The notes: generated by a model not told the origin, from the sequence alone. 23,512 bases of DNA from Clostridia bacterium (GCA_017935805.1 JAGBGV010000076.1:1-23512), one strand, 5' to 3'. Counted from the stretch's first letter, positions 8,173-16,480 are shown. Translations and numbers: made by a program.

Positions 8173-8421
8173 TTAACCGGCGAGTGCTTCGTCAATAGCT
8201 CGTGCAAGCTGGTCTGCACATGATGTTGAGCGAGGTCCGCAGGTGTTATCGCGAAGAATATCAGCAATTTCCTTTGCATTTTTGCCGTTTACAAGCTTTG
8301 ATATAGCCTTAAGATTGCCGTTGCAACCACCCTTGAATGACACGTTGTCAATGATACCGTCGTTGATTTCGAATTCAATAACCTGTGAGCAGGTTCCTTT
8401 TGTGTTGTATGATACCTTCAT
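8173..8421 (-). CDS. TSCPD domain protein (TIGR03905-like)
   Basis: An 82-residue protein matching the stand-alone TSCPD family: KGTCSQVIEFEI (8-19), the GGCNGN turn (31-36), GPRSTSCADQLARAI (62-76). The domain is named for a TSCPD motif also found at the C-terminus of some class II ribonucleotide reductases; here the motif reads TSCAD, with Ala for Pro. Four cysteines (C11, C33, C61, C68) suggest a metal site or redox role, which is an inference. Function of the stand-alone family is not established. GAAAGGAAA lies about 8 nt before the ATG. It starts 15 bp after the stop of the DUF4097-like gene, so it is probably third in that operon, though a functional link to the other two genes is not obvious. 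Confidence 0.88.
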   Translation of the reverse strand: MKVSYNTKGTCSQVIEFEINDGIIDNVSFKGGCNGNLKAISKLVNGKNAKEIADILRDNTCGPRSTSCADQLARAIDEALAG

Positions 8422-8436
8422 TTGTGTTTCCTTTCT

Positions 8437-9378
8437 TTATTCAGTAACTGTACTGCCGGAATTAAGCGCTCCGGTTGTTATGTTAATGTTTCCGTTTGTT
8501 GTAGAGATCTCAACCTTACCGCCGGTTGTTCCGACAGTGCAGCTGTTATCAACTACTCTTGAGTTAACAGTCACCTCTCCTTTATCAGATTCAAGAATGA
8601 ACTGCATGCCGCCAACGGAGTTAACTGTTACTGAGCCATTTTCGTAATTGATAGCAGCATTACCTGTGCACATAAATCCGTCAGCCTTCATCTCGAGCTC
8701 TACGGCATTCACAGAAAGGTTGGTTATATAGTCTCCTGTAGAATTATACACAACCTTGGATGCGGGAGCAATATCCTTGCCGGTGTTAACAGATACCGTT
8801 GATGAGGTGTTGATGTGGTTTGTGTTTAAGGTAACGTTGTCTGCTGTAATAAAATAATCTGTGCCGGAGGTCATGTTGTTAATATTGACCTTGCAGCTTG
8901 AAGCTTGAATTTCAATTTGCTTAACATTTTTGTCGGATGTCAGATAAATGTGAACTTCTTTCTGACCCTTGGGTTGATTCTCTTTGTTGACATTGAGGAT
9001 ATAACGCATTCCCTTAAATGAGAATCCGTTTTCCCAGAATGTGAGCATGGACATTATATCCGGAGTCTCATCAAAGCTCACAAGAGAAGATGTTGATGTT
9101 AACGAGTAGTAGTTATCCTTGAAATTAATAAATTCTATGTAGGATGTTTCACTGTTGCCGTGAACTGTCACTTCAGCATCACTGAAGACCAACTGAATTT
9201 TATTTACATCGATTTCGGTGAGATCAAGGCTGCGAGTGTTTTCGCCGCTTGTTTCTATCTCGGAGTATAGCGACTGCCCGGACTCTTCAGCCATGTTTTG
9301 AGCAACAATGCAGGTAACCAAACCGGCGATCGAAATAAGAACGGCTACGATAAGAGAAATAATTGATGCGGGTTTCAC
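8437..9378 (-). CDS. DUF4097-like exported beta-repeat protein
   Basis: A 313-residue protein with an N-terminal signal-anchor (about 5-27) and a long series of short beta strands typical of DUF4097-type putative adhesins: an early LTEIDVNKIQLVFSDAEVTV segment, HIYLTSDKNVKQIEIQASS in the middle, and runs such as VNSVGGMQFILESDKGEVTV near the C-terminus, suggesting a right-handed beta-helix or stacked solenoid. It is anchored in the membrane with the repeat outside. Function is unknown; the family often sits next to DUF1700 membrane proteins and a PadR regulator, and the first of these partners is present here. Start is GTG, overlapping the upstream stop as GTGA (4-nt overlap), with GGGAG about 11 nt upstream, so translation is coupled. 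Confidence 0.8.
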   Translation of the reverse strand: MKPASIISLIVAVLISIAGLVTCIVAQNMAEESGQSLYSEIETSGENTRSLDLTEIDVNKIQLVFSDAEVTVHGNSETSYIEFINFKDNYYSLTSTSSLVSFDETPDIMSMLTFWENGFSFKGMRYILNVNKENQPKGQKEVHIYLTSDKNVKQIEIQASSCKVNINNMTSGTDYFITADNVTLNTNHINTSSTVSVNTGKDIAPASKVVYNSTGDYITNLSVNAVELEMKADGFMCTGNAAINYENGSVTVNSVGGMQFILESDKGEVTVNSRVVDNSCTVGTTGGKVEISTTNGNINITTGALNSGSTVTE

Positions 9379-10196
9379 AGCTTATAACACTCCCTTCTTA
9401 CATAGTAGAATAGCAGCTTCAGCTTTTTGCAGACGTAAACAAGCAACGTCGCAACCTTCTTAATGAGCCAGGGCAATAGACGAACTGCCAAATTATACAG
9501 CAGAACTGAAGCGAAGAGGACGATACCGGCTACCATAACACCGAGACCGATCTCAAATATACCCGCTGCAGGGAATGAAAACAACTGGGTGACACCGTAA
9601 ATAACTCCAACAAGGGAGACAACTGCGCCGGCTGCAACAAGTGCAATCATTATAACTATGCTAAGAATGATTGCCGCAACAAGCCCGATAAACAATCCCG
9701 CAAAAACTCCAAATATCACAGCAAGCAATCCAAGTGTAATAGGGAGAGTCACAAATAATCCTACCCAGAAGATCGTTAATCCTTTTGTGGTTGGATCTTC
9801 CTCATTCGAATATGTAAAATAATCGTCATTCATTTCGAGAAGTGATTCTTCTTCATCATCTTTCGGAACGACTTTGGATTCTGTCATCTTCGGCGGGTGG
9901 TACGGAACAGGTCTCTTCTGGGGAGAAGGTTTGGGTTCTTCTGTTCGCACGGAATCGTTTGACACGGCTTGAGTGTTATCTGATGCCGTAGTATTGAGAT
10001 TCTTTTTCAGGATAGAAGCTATACTGTCAGCAAGAGCATCAATTTCATCAGCGGTATGCATTGACTGAATTTCAGACAGATCGTCAGTTGTGAAAGTTCG
10101 GCGAATGTTTGATACGTGCCTATGAGCAATTTCGCTTGGAATTCCGCGCTTAATAAGAGCAGATTCGAGCTGTTTCATAAAAATGCTCAATTCCAT
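9375..10196 (-). CDS. DUF1700-like multi-pass membrane protein
   Basis: A 273-residue protein. Residues 1-65 are a small helical domain (start MELSIFMKQLESALIKRG), in the position and style of the N-terminal DUF1700 region. A low-complexity Pro/Glu/Ser linker follows (66-137), then about four to five membrane helices (about 139-240) rich in Gly/Ala/Ile/Val and a basic tail (246-273). DUF1700 proteins are commonly paired with DUF4097 proteins; the pair is presumed to act in envelope stress or signalling, but the mechanism is unknown. The usual PadR-type regulator gene is not adjacent; the neighbour across the divergent gap is trmB. AGAGGTGAG lies about 7 nt before the ATG. The 70-residue linker is longer than I expect for the family, so the assignment rests mostly on layout and neighbourhood. 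Confidence 0.7.
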   Translation of the reverse strand: MELSIFMKQLESALIKRGIPSEIAHRHVSNIRRTFTTDDLSEIQSMHTADEIDALADSIASILKKNLNTTASDNTQAVSNDSVRTEEPKPSPQKRPVPYHPPKMTESKVVPKDDEEESLLEMNDDYFTYSNEEDPTTKGLTIFWVGLFVTLPITLGLLAVIFGVFAGLFIGLVAAIILSIVIMIALVAAGAVVSLVGVIYGVTQLFSFPAAGIFEIGLGVMVAGIVLFASVLLYNLAVRLLPWLIKKVATLLVYVCKKLKLLFYYVRRECYKL

Positions 10197-10251
10197 TTTT
10201 TAATCTCACCTCTCTTTTGGAATATTTAGTGTAGATTTTTATCATGAGATG

Positions 10252-10260
10252 TGATATAAT
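10252..10260 (+). promoter_or_regulatory. Extended -10 element, candidate trmB promoter
   Basis: TGA followed by perfect TATAAT (10255-10260) in the divergent gap, about 107 bp before trmB. No good -35 hexamer sits 16-18 bp upstream, so this would be an extended -10 promoter. It leaves a leader of about 100 nt. Confidence 0.45.
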
Positions 10261-10366
10261 ATCTAAAAGACGAAAAACGAAATGTCGATATGTCATTTCA
10301 AGGGTCAAATATCACAGAAAAATATAACTTATATATATTCTATCAAAAAACGGAGAAATAATCAAT

Positions 10367-11107
10367 ATGAGAATGAGAAAAAAACGTCACGGAAGTGAAA
10401 GACTTCTCGCATTATCCGCACTTTTATATCCAAATTCCGACAAAATCTTCGAATCTCCCGAAAAAGTATTCGGAAACACCAATCCCATTAAGCTTGAGGT
10501 GGGTTGCGGAAAGGGAGATTTCATTACAGCGCTTTCCGAAAGAGATACAGATTTTAACTATATCGCTCTTGAGAGAGTAGCAGACGTTGCGGTTTGTGCT
10601 GTAGAGAAATATGCAAAGCATAGAGGGCTTGGATGCCTCGGCTCAAACGGCGGGTGGCTTGCCTACGACGGAAATCTCTATAAAGACGGAGCAATATGGG
10701 AGATTCCTGCTGACCTACGCGGTAACGTGCGCTTTATTGTTGGTGAAGCGAATGATATAATTACCCTTATGCCTGATAATACTCTCTCAGGTATCATTGC
10801 TAACTTCAGCGACCCGTGGGCGAGAAAGACCGGTTATGACAAACGCAGACTCACTCACCCTGCATATCTTGAAAATTATAAGCGTGTACTTGTTCCCGGC
10901 GGCACATTCTCATTCAAAACTGATAATGATGATCTGTTTGACTATACTGTTGAAATGCTCCCCACCGTCGGATTTGAAATCAAATACATGACTCGAGATC
11001 TTCACAATTCAGAGCGCGCTGCTAATAATATAGTAACCGAATACGAGCGCAATTTCACAGAAAAGGGGATCAACATAAAGATGCTGGAAGCAGTTCCGCT
11101 CAAGTAA
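10367..11107 (+). CDS. trmB: tRNA (guanine46-N7)-methyltransferase
   Basis: SAM-dependent class I methyltransferase that makes m7G46 in the tRNA variable loop. The SAM loop is LEVGCGKGDF (about 43-52), followed by the acidic IALER strand end. The family signature appears as NFSDPW (about 145-150; usually NFPDPW), KRRLTHPAYL, VLVPGGTFSFKTDN, and a late conserved Thr-Glu-YE segment. It has 246 residues, slightly long, because an extra stretch (about 86-115, LGCLGSNGGWLAYDG and following) sits between the acidic loop and the next core strand. GGAG at 10352-10355 is 11 nt from the first ATG; a second in-frame ATG at 10373 is also possible. It stands alone between a divergent membrane operon and the strong promoter of the next unit. 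Confidence 0.95.
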   Translation: MRMRKKRHGSERLLALSALLYPNSDKIFESPEKVFGNTNPIKLEVGCGKGDFITALSERDTDFNYIALERVADVAVCAVEKYAKHRGLGCLGSNGGWLAYDGNLYKDGAIWEIPADLRGNVRFIVGEANDIITLMPDNTLSGIIANFSDPWARKTGYDKRRLTHPAYLENYKRVLVPGGTFSFKTDNDDLFDYTVEMLPTVGFEIKYMTRDLHNSERAANNIVTEYERNFTEKGINIKMLEAVPLK

Positions 11108-11123
11108 TCTTAATTTATTTCAG

Positions 11124-11152
11124 TTGACAACACTGACCGCAGATGATATAAT
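11124..11152 (+). promoter_or_regulatory. Full-consensus sigma-A promoter with extended -10
   Basis: TTGACA (11124-11129), 17-nt spacer ending TGA, TATAAT (11147-11152). All twelve core bases and the TGn element match consensus. It serves the DUF6323 pair. AGGAGG (11178-11183) follows 8 nt before the start codon, so both transcription and translation signals are near-optimal. Confidence 0.9.
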
Positions 11153-11191
11153 CTTTAAGCAAATTTTATTTATCCACAGGAGGACAAGCAT

Positions 11192-11929
11192 ATGAACAGT
11201 CTGATCTCATTTGAGAATTTCGGTATTCAACCGGTGTCAGAGGAAATACTTGCCGTTAATGAAATATCGTCTCAGTACGGGCTTGTGCTCACCGAGGAAG
11301 AAGCCAGAGGGCTTTCCGAAACCCGTAAAACTGCCCTCACTGAAAACTCGAGAATTGAAATGGGAGGCGGAGCTGTAACAGAAATTATCAAGAAATTCTG
11401 TACCTCTCATTATGTGAACCCTGAAAACTATGCATATATCCTTAACGAAGTCACGTATCTTTTCTACTACATAAAGACAGAGACTGATGACGGTATAAAC
11501 GATCGCGAGCTTATTGATGAGCTTTTCAACAGATTTGAGCTTTGGTGCCACGGTAGTATCGATACGCTCAGCGGAAGAGAAGTTGAGAGAATCATCCGCA
11601 AGGTAAACAGCGGTGAGCACTATAAAGAATGGTACACCGACCGCGACGAGCTCGATTATGACGAATCTCACGGTTCACGAGAAGCTCCTGCGAATATCGC
11701 ACTCGATGCGTATGGAACAGAGTTTTTCAATAATGATGACACACCTGCTGATCATGATAAGTATGAGGCTGATGTCGAAGAAATTGCTGCCAAGGAAGAA
11801 GAGCACGATCACTTTGACATAGATGCCTTTGATGAATTTTTTGATAAGATGGCGGCGGTCAACAGCAAGAATACCAATACTGACAAGAAAAAACTTGATG
11901 ACGGAGAGGAGAAGAAGGATAATGAGTAA
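11192..11929 (+). CDS. DUF6323 family protein
   Basis: A 245-residue cytosolic protein with no signal peptide or membrane segment. The N-terminal two thirds match, from memory, DUF6323: LTEEEARGLSETRKTAL (about 34-50), IEMGGGAV (55-62), FCTSHYVNPENYA (about 69-81), a VTYLFYYIKTE helix and WCHGSIDTLSGREVERI (about 118-134). The C-terminal third (about 145-245) is strongly acidic and low complexity, with a short helix near IDAFDEFFDKM, and looks disordered. Function is unknown; in Clostridia this family is typically next to DUF6179 proteins, as here, which suggests the two act together. Its start has an AGGAGG at ideal spacing, and the downstream gene overlaps it by 8 nt, so the pair is translationally coupled. 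Confidence 0.82.
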   Translation: MNSLISFENFGIQPVSEEILAVNEISSQYGLVLTEEEARGLSETRKTALTENSRIEMGGGAVTEIIKKFCTSHYVNPENYAYILNEVTYLFYYIKTETDDGINDRELIDELFNRFELWCHGSIDTLSGREVERIIRKVNSGEHYKEWYTDRDELDYDESHGSREAPANIALDAYGTEFFNNDDTPADHDKYEADVEEIAAKEEEHDHFDIDAFDEFFDKMAAVNSKNTNTDKKKLDDGEEKKDNE

Positions 11930-12548
11930 TATTATTTCTTTCAGCAATCTCGACTCTCGGAATATTAGCAAATATAATTATACCAACACACTTGTTGCCG
12001 AAGCTGTCAGAGTTGGAAAATGGTCCGAAGCTGATGTAACTGTACTTCAGGGGGAACTTATGACAGCCCTTGCAGAGGTGATCGGCTATTACACAAAAAA
12101 TGAATCATCCTCGGTAAAAACAGAGACTGCCAGACGACTGTCTCTGTCAATGATGTATAATATCGACACGTATCTTTATTCTCTTGGCGATGACGATCTT
12201 GCTCTTGCAACGCTAAAGGATCGCAGAGCAATTGAAACTTACGGAAGAGGATACCTTATCAACAAGAAGCACTTTGAGGATGCAAAGCATCTTTACGGCA
12301 AGGTAAGGCTTACAAGACTTAAAGACGGAAGTGAAGCATACAACAAGACACTTGACGTGTATTTCTACAACTACCTAAAAGATTATAACCCCATGTTCAC
12401 AGCACAGGATAAGATCTATCTGACCCTGCGAAAGATGGGTATTGACGGTGCCTTTCACATTGACGAAGCAGTTGATGTGCTGAACAAGCTTCTCGAGATC
12501 AATGCAGGTCCTCGGGCAGATGTCGTGATCTCAGCCGAGAACGCATAA
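11922..12548 (+). CDS. DUF6179-like protein, short form
   Basis: A 208-residue cytosolic protein resembling the N-terminal half of DUF6179 proteins: NYTNTLVAEAVRVGKWSEAD (about 18-37), LMTALAEVIGYYTKNESSSV (about 45-64), TARRLSLSMMYNIDTYL, AIETYGRGYLINKK and KDYNPMFTAQD (about 157-167). The mostly helical sequence then runs for some 40 residues and stops. Family members I remember are roughly twice as long, so this may be a truncated or minimal form; that is recall, not alignment. The ATG at 11922 lies inside the end of the DUF6323 gene, after a GGAGAGGAGAAGAAGG-type purine run; an upstream extension of the frame to 11823 would read through the other gene's coding sequence and is not credible. 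Its last 50 bp overlap the convergent symporter gene. Confidence 0.75.
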   Translation: MSNIISFSNLDSRNISKYNYTNTLVAEAVRVGKWSEADVTVLQGELMTALAEVIGYYTKNESSSVKTETARRLSLSMMYNIDTYLYSLGDDDLALATLKDRRAIETYGRGYLINKKHFEDAKHLYGKVRLTRLKDGSEAYNKTLDVYFYNYLKDYNPMFTAQDKIYLTLRKMGIDGAFHIDEAVDVLNKLLEINAGPRADVVISAENA

Positions 12549-13836
12549 TAACAATAACAATACAATTTACCGTGGTCATTATTCCGATGATAATATCAGC
12601 AGACAGCCACATGACAGGTGAGGATATCACAGATCCAATAACCGCGCAGGCGACTGATAAAACGGAGTAAATGATTTGCGGTATTTTTCTTTTAGATAAA
12701 TAACCAATCGAGATGACACCGTAGTATATTTGAGCAATAATGGTTGAATAAGCGAAAAGAACCACTGAAATACAAAGAATGTAATAAACCAACTCCCCGC
12801 CGAGTATTCGAAATGAGTTTAGAGTTATAGGAGATGCATCGACTTCAGCGTGCCACGGAATAACAGAAAATTTTTTGTCGGCAATTAACAAAACAAATGC
12901 AGTCATTGTGCAAAGTATAAGCGTGTCGAATACTACTTCAACAATGCCGTAGCAGGCCTGATGATGCGGACTTTTTGTTTCAGCTGCTGCGTGTGCTATT
13001 GGAGAGGTGCCACATCCCGCTTCGTTCGAAAATATGCCGCGCATTATTCCGAATCGCATAGCTTCACGTATTGAAAATCCCACAGCACCGCCAAATATCG
13101 CTCTTTTTCCAAAAGCGGAAGAAAATATATCAATTATTATTTTCGGTATCAGAGACATATTTCCGAGAATAATGCAAAGCGAAATGATTATGTAAACCGC
13201 AGTCAGCGTCGGAATTAGCGATGACGTTATATGCTCGACCTTCTTTGCTCCATATATTAGAGCGCATAGAACGCATATGCCCAAAGCCAGTCCACAGTAT
13301 ATTCGGTATTTGTCAGGAAAAATGCAAGACGCGGCATTAGACTGAACTATGTTTCCGGTAATGAGTGAGTTCATGCAACATAGAACTGCAAACATTCCGC
13401 CGAGAAAAGCCGCAGGTCTATGTCCGATAACACGTGATAAACCGTCTCTTATGTAATACATAGCGCCACCGAAATACCCGCTGTCATTTTTTCTGCGGAA
13501 TTGTACTGCGAGACTTACTTCCGCATATTTTACAGCAAGCACGACAAGAGCTCCCACCCACATCCAGAATATCGCTCCGGGACCTCCAACGATCAATGCA
13601 GACGCAACTCCTGTTATGTTTCCCACTCCAAGAGTTCCTGCAAGAGCTACAGAAAGTGCTCGGAGCGGAGAAGAGCGCGAGTTCTCTGGAAGGTCACCAA
13701 GCGTTTTTACAAATCTGCGAGGTCGCAGGATTTTAAGTATGTTTATATTATTTGAAACAACCGCAGAAGATAAAAACAAAACCGTCGGAGTTACAAAGGA
13801 TCCAAGCACTGACGATATTGAATCAAAAATGCTCAT
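12499..13836 (-). CDS. AGCS-family sodium:alanine/glycine symporter
   Basis: A 445-residue polytopic membrane protein of the alanine or glycine:cation symporter family (AlsT/DagA type), which couples amino-acid uptake to sodium. Signature segments: ALAGTLGVGNITGVASAL (about 66-83), GGPGAIFWMWVGA (about 86-98), YFGGAMYYIRDGL (about 121-133), and the highly conserved RGIFSNEAGCGTSPIAHAAA (about 266-285). About ten to eleven membrane helices are apparent. The extracellular N-terminus is shorter than usual, and the C-terminal tail (RSRLRSRHLPEDLH) is basic and encoded within the overlap with the convergent DUF6179-like gene. A GGGGT sequence lies just before the start; I see only weak promoter candidates upstream. 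Substrate (alanine, glycine or other) cannot be told. Confidence 0.93.
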   Translation of the reverse strand: MSIFDSISSVLGSFVTPTVLFLSSAVVSNNINILKILRPRRFVKTLGDLPENSRSSPLRALSVALAGTLGVGNITGVASALIVGGPGAIFWMWVGALVVLAVKYAEVSLAVQFRRKNDSGYFGGAMYYIRDGLSRVIGHRPAAFLGGMFAVLCCMNSLITGNIVQSNAASCIFPDKYRIYCGLALGICVLCALIYGAKKVEHITSSLIPTLTAVYIIISLCIILGNMSLIPKIIIDIFSSAFGKRAIFGGAVGFSIREAMRFGIMRGIFSNEAGCGTSPIAHAAAETKSPHHQACYGIVEVVFDTLILCTMTAFVLLIADKKFSVIPWHAEVDASPITLNSFRILGGELVYYILCISVVLFAYSTIIAQIYYGVISIGYLSKRKIPQIIYSVLSVACAVIGSVISSPVMWLSADIIIGIMTTVNCIVIVIMRSRLRSRHLPEDLH

Positions 13837-13937
13837 ATTTACCCCATTTTGTGTTTTTGTTAAGTATATTCCATAGTAAGATACAAAATGCAGTTAAAAT
13901 ATTTATGCATAAAACTTAATACTTATTTTGAAATAAC

Positions 13938-13966
13938 TTGAAAAAATACAAAATTTGTGCTATAAT
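13938..13966 (+). promoter_or_regulatory. Sigma-A promoter for pcrA
   Basis: TTGAAA (13938-13943), 17-nt spacer ending TGC (extended -10 form), TATAAT (13961-13966), 34 bp before the pcrA start. It is the likely entry point for the pcrA-proS-SEDS run. Confidence 0.85.
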
Positions 13967-14000
13967 ATATTTGATTATCCTAACGAAGTGAGTGTAATAA

Positions 14001-16415
14001 ATGTTATCAGATACCCTTAGACAGTCTTATCTGTCGGCAAAACGCGCATTGTTCGACAAATATTATGAAAAGCTTAACCCCATGCAGAGAAAAGCAGTGT
14101 ACTGTGTTAACGGTCCTTTGCTTATTTTGGCAGGCGCGGGAAGCGGAAAAACTACAGTGCTCGTAAACAGACTTGCTTATCTTATTAGATACGGCGACGC
14201 TTACAACAGTGATCTTGTTCCCCTTGATGTTAGCGAAGAAACGATTGAAGAGATCAAGAATGCAGCAGATCTCCCACACGATGAGCTTGGTGATTATTTA
14301 ACACGCTTTAAGCTCAATCCACCGCCTGCATGGCAAGTAATGGCTATTACATTCACAAACAAGGCAGCAAATGAGATCAAGTCAAGAATAGCAGCAATTT
14401 TCGGAGAAGACAGCGAAGAAGTTGCTGAAATCAAAGCCGGCACATTCCATTCAATTTGTGTGCAGATTCTCCGCAGATACGGAGAGCAGATCGGTTATGA
14501 CCGTAGCTTCTCAATCTGTGACGCTGACGACAGCAAAAAGCAGATACAGCTTTGCATGAAGCAGTTGAATATTGATGATAAAATGCTTCCCATCAAAACT
14601 GTTCAGAATGCTATCAGCCACGCAAAAGACCAGCTTGTTGACTATGAGGAATATGCGGCTAAAGCAGGCCACGATGTTAAGTATAAGCAGATAGCTCAGA
14701 TTTACGAGCTGTATACCGAAAAGCTTAAATCACAGAATCTTCTCGATTTTGATGATATCATCATGCAGACTGTACGCCTCCTTCGTGAATGTGAAGATGT
14801 ACGCTCAGCCCTGCAGAACAGATATAAATATATCTCCGTTGACGAGTTCCAGGACACAAACTACGCACAGCTTGAGCTGACTTTGCTTCTTTCAGCAAAG
14901 TATAGGAATATTATGGTAGTTGGCGACGATGACCAGAGTATTTATAAGTTCCGCGGTGCAGTGGTTGACAATATTATCAACTTCGGCAAGCACTATGAGA
15001 ACACCGCTGTTGTCAAACTCGAAGAAAACTACCGTTCCACTTCCACTATTCTTAATGCGGCAAACAAAGTTATCGAGAATAACGCCGGAAGAATGGGTAA
15101 AACCCTTTGGACTAACGGTGTTGAAGGTGACAAGATCGTCATTAAAAAGCTTGGTAATCAAAATGACGAAGGCAGATATATCGCCGATGTAATTTCCGAG
15201 GGAATAAGAAACGGCAAAAAGTTTAAGGACTACGCTGTTCTTTACAGAATGAACTCCCAGTCACGACCGATCGAGCAGGTATTCGCAAAAAGCGGCATCC
15301 CGTACAGAATGCTTGGCGGTATGCGATTCTTCGAGCGAATGGAGATCAAGGACATAATCGCATATCTTGCGGTTATCAATAATCCTACAGACGACCTCCG
15401 ACTCCGCAGAATAATTAATACTCCACGCCGCGGTATCGGCGAGAAGTCTGTTCAGATTGCAGAAGCTCTTGCATACGAGGAAGGCTGCCCCATGCTTGAA
15501 TTCCTTCGCCGTGCAAAGCGTTATCCCGCTATTTCCTCAGCAACTGCAAATCAGATGGTCAACTTTGTATATATGATGGATCAGCTTCGCGAAATGGCTT
15601 CTCAGGTAAGCGTGTCACAGCTTATTGAGCTTGTTGTTGAAGCATCAGGATACAGCAAGATGATATCTGAGATTCAAGACAGAAATGAAAGGGAAGAGCG
15701 TACCAACAACATCGGTGAGCTTATCTCAACAGCCAAGCAGTATGAGGAACAGGCGGACGAACCTAACCTTGTGGAATTCCTTGAGGACGTAGCGCTCGTT
15801 TCCGACGTAGATAAATACGATGAAACGGCTGATGCTGTGGTACTTATGACCATTCATTCTGCAAAGGGACTTGAGTTTCCGGCGGTATTCCTCCCGGGTA
15901 TGGAGGAAAATATATTCCCAAGCTTCCAAACTGTTATTAATTCCGAGGAAGTTGAAGAAGAGAGACGCCTTGCTTATGTTGCAATTACAAGAGCTAAACA
16001 GAATCTTTACATAACTCATGTGCGTGACAGAATGCTCAACGGCAGAACAAGCGCAAATCAGCTTTCTCGGTTTGCGGCTGAGATCCCGTCTGACTTAACG
16101 ATCCGAGAAGAAGATCCCCGTGGAGATATGGAAGCACGCATGATGAGACAGCGTATGCAAAAAGTCAAGCCGGTCAACTATTTCGTTAACGAAACATCCA
16201 AACCATCTCCCGCACTTACTCAGATGAAGTCGCAGCAGAAGCCAAGTACAACTCCGGAGTTTGCCCCCGGTGACACTGTCAGCCATGTAACTTTTGGCAA
16301 GGGAATCGTAATGTCTGCTCGACCAATGGGTGGCGACGTGCTTTATGAGATTACCTTTGAAAAAGTCGGCACGAAAAAGCTGATGGCAACATACGCAAGA
16401 CTTAAAAAACTCTAA
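14001..16415 (+). CDS. pcrA: UvrD/PcrA-type superfamily 1 DNA helicase
   Basis: 3'-5' ATP-dependent helicase of 804 residues, used in nucleotide-excision repair, replication restart and RecA/RNA polymerase displacement. All SF1A motifs are present: Q-motif LNPMQRKAV (25-33), Walker A AGAGSGKT (44-51), ITFTNKAA (116-123), Walker B DEFQDT, GDDDQSIYKFRG, ENYRS, the GGMRFFERMEIKD region, TIHSAKGLEFPAVF and ERRLAYVAITRA. Between Walker A and ITFTNKAA are about 64 residues, against roughly 30 in E. coli UvrD; the extra segment (about 65-110) lies in domain 1A. The C-terminus (about 750-804, FAPGDTVSHVTFGKGIV) is the Tudor-like domain that binds RNA polymerase in PcrA/UvrD. No pcrB or ligA neighbour. 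Shine-Dalgarno is weak (GAAGTGAG). Confidence 0.96.
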   Translation: MLSDTLRQSYLSAKRALFDKYYEKLNPMQRKAVYCVNGPLLILAGAGSGKTTVLVNRLAYLIRYGDAYNSDLVPLDVSEETIEEIKNAADLPHDELGDYLTRFKLNPPPAWQVMAITFTNKAANEIKSRIAAIFGEDSEEVAEIKAGTFHSICVQILRRYGEQIGYDRSFSICDADDSKKQIQLCMKQLNIDDKMLPIKTVQNAISHAKDQLVDYEEYAAKAGHDVKYKQIAQIYELYTEKLKSQNLLDFDDIIMQTVRLLRECEDVRSALQNRYKYISVDEFQDTNYAQLELTLLLSAKYRNIMVVGDDDQSIYKFRGAVVDNIINFGKHYENTAVVKLEENYRSTSTILNAANKVIENNAGRMGKTLWTNGVEGDKIVIKKLGNQNDEGRYIADVISEGIRNGKKFKDYAVLYRMNSQSRPIEQVFAKSGIPYRMLGGMRFFERMEIKDIIAYLAVINNPTDDLRLRRIINTPRRGIGEKSVQIAEALAYEEGCPMLEFLRRAKRYPAISSATANQMVNFVYMMDQLREMASQVSVSQLIELVVEASGYSKMISEIQDRNEREERTNNIGELISTAKQYEEQADEPNLVEFLEDVALVSDVDKYDETADAVVLMTIHSAKGLEFPAVFLPGMEENIFPSFQTVINSEEVEEERRLAYVAITRAKQNLYITHVRDRMLNGRTSANQLSRFAAEIPSDLTIREEDPRGDMEARMMRQRMQKVKPVNYFVNETSKPSPALTQMKSQQKPSTTPEFAPGDTVSHVTFGKGIVMSARPMGGDVLYEITFEKVGTKKLMATYARLKKL

Positions 16416-16466
16416 TTTGTTTTCAATAAAATTTACTATATGACATCTTTTGCCGATATTTACGGC

Positions 16467-16480
16467 GGAAAGGACCTTTC
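16467..16480 (+). promoter_or_regulatory. RBS of proS within a small inverted repeat
   Basis: GAAAGG (16468-16473) and CCTTTC (16475-16480) are separated by a single A and overlap the only Shine-Dalgarno of proS (AAAGGA, about 12 nt before the ATG). A one-base loop is too tight for a stable hairpin, so real RNA occlusion is doubtful; a DNA palindrome is also possible. No T-box leader fits in the 71-bp gap. Confidence 0.4.

Noticed and set aside
10279..10299. GAAATG/CATTTC inverted repeat between the divergent DUF1700-like gene and trmB
   Set aside because: Six base pairs with a 9-nt spacer in AT-rich DNA is close to chance expectation.
11823..11921. Longer start for the DUF6179-like gene
   Set aside because: The added frame reads through the acidic coding sequence of the DUF6323 gene; the ATG at 11922 has a purine-rich RBS and matches the family start.
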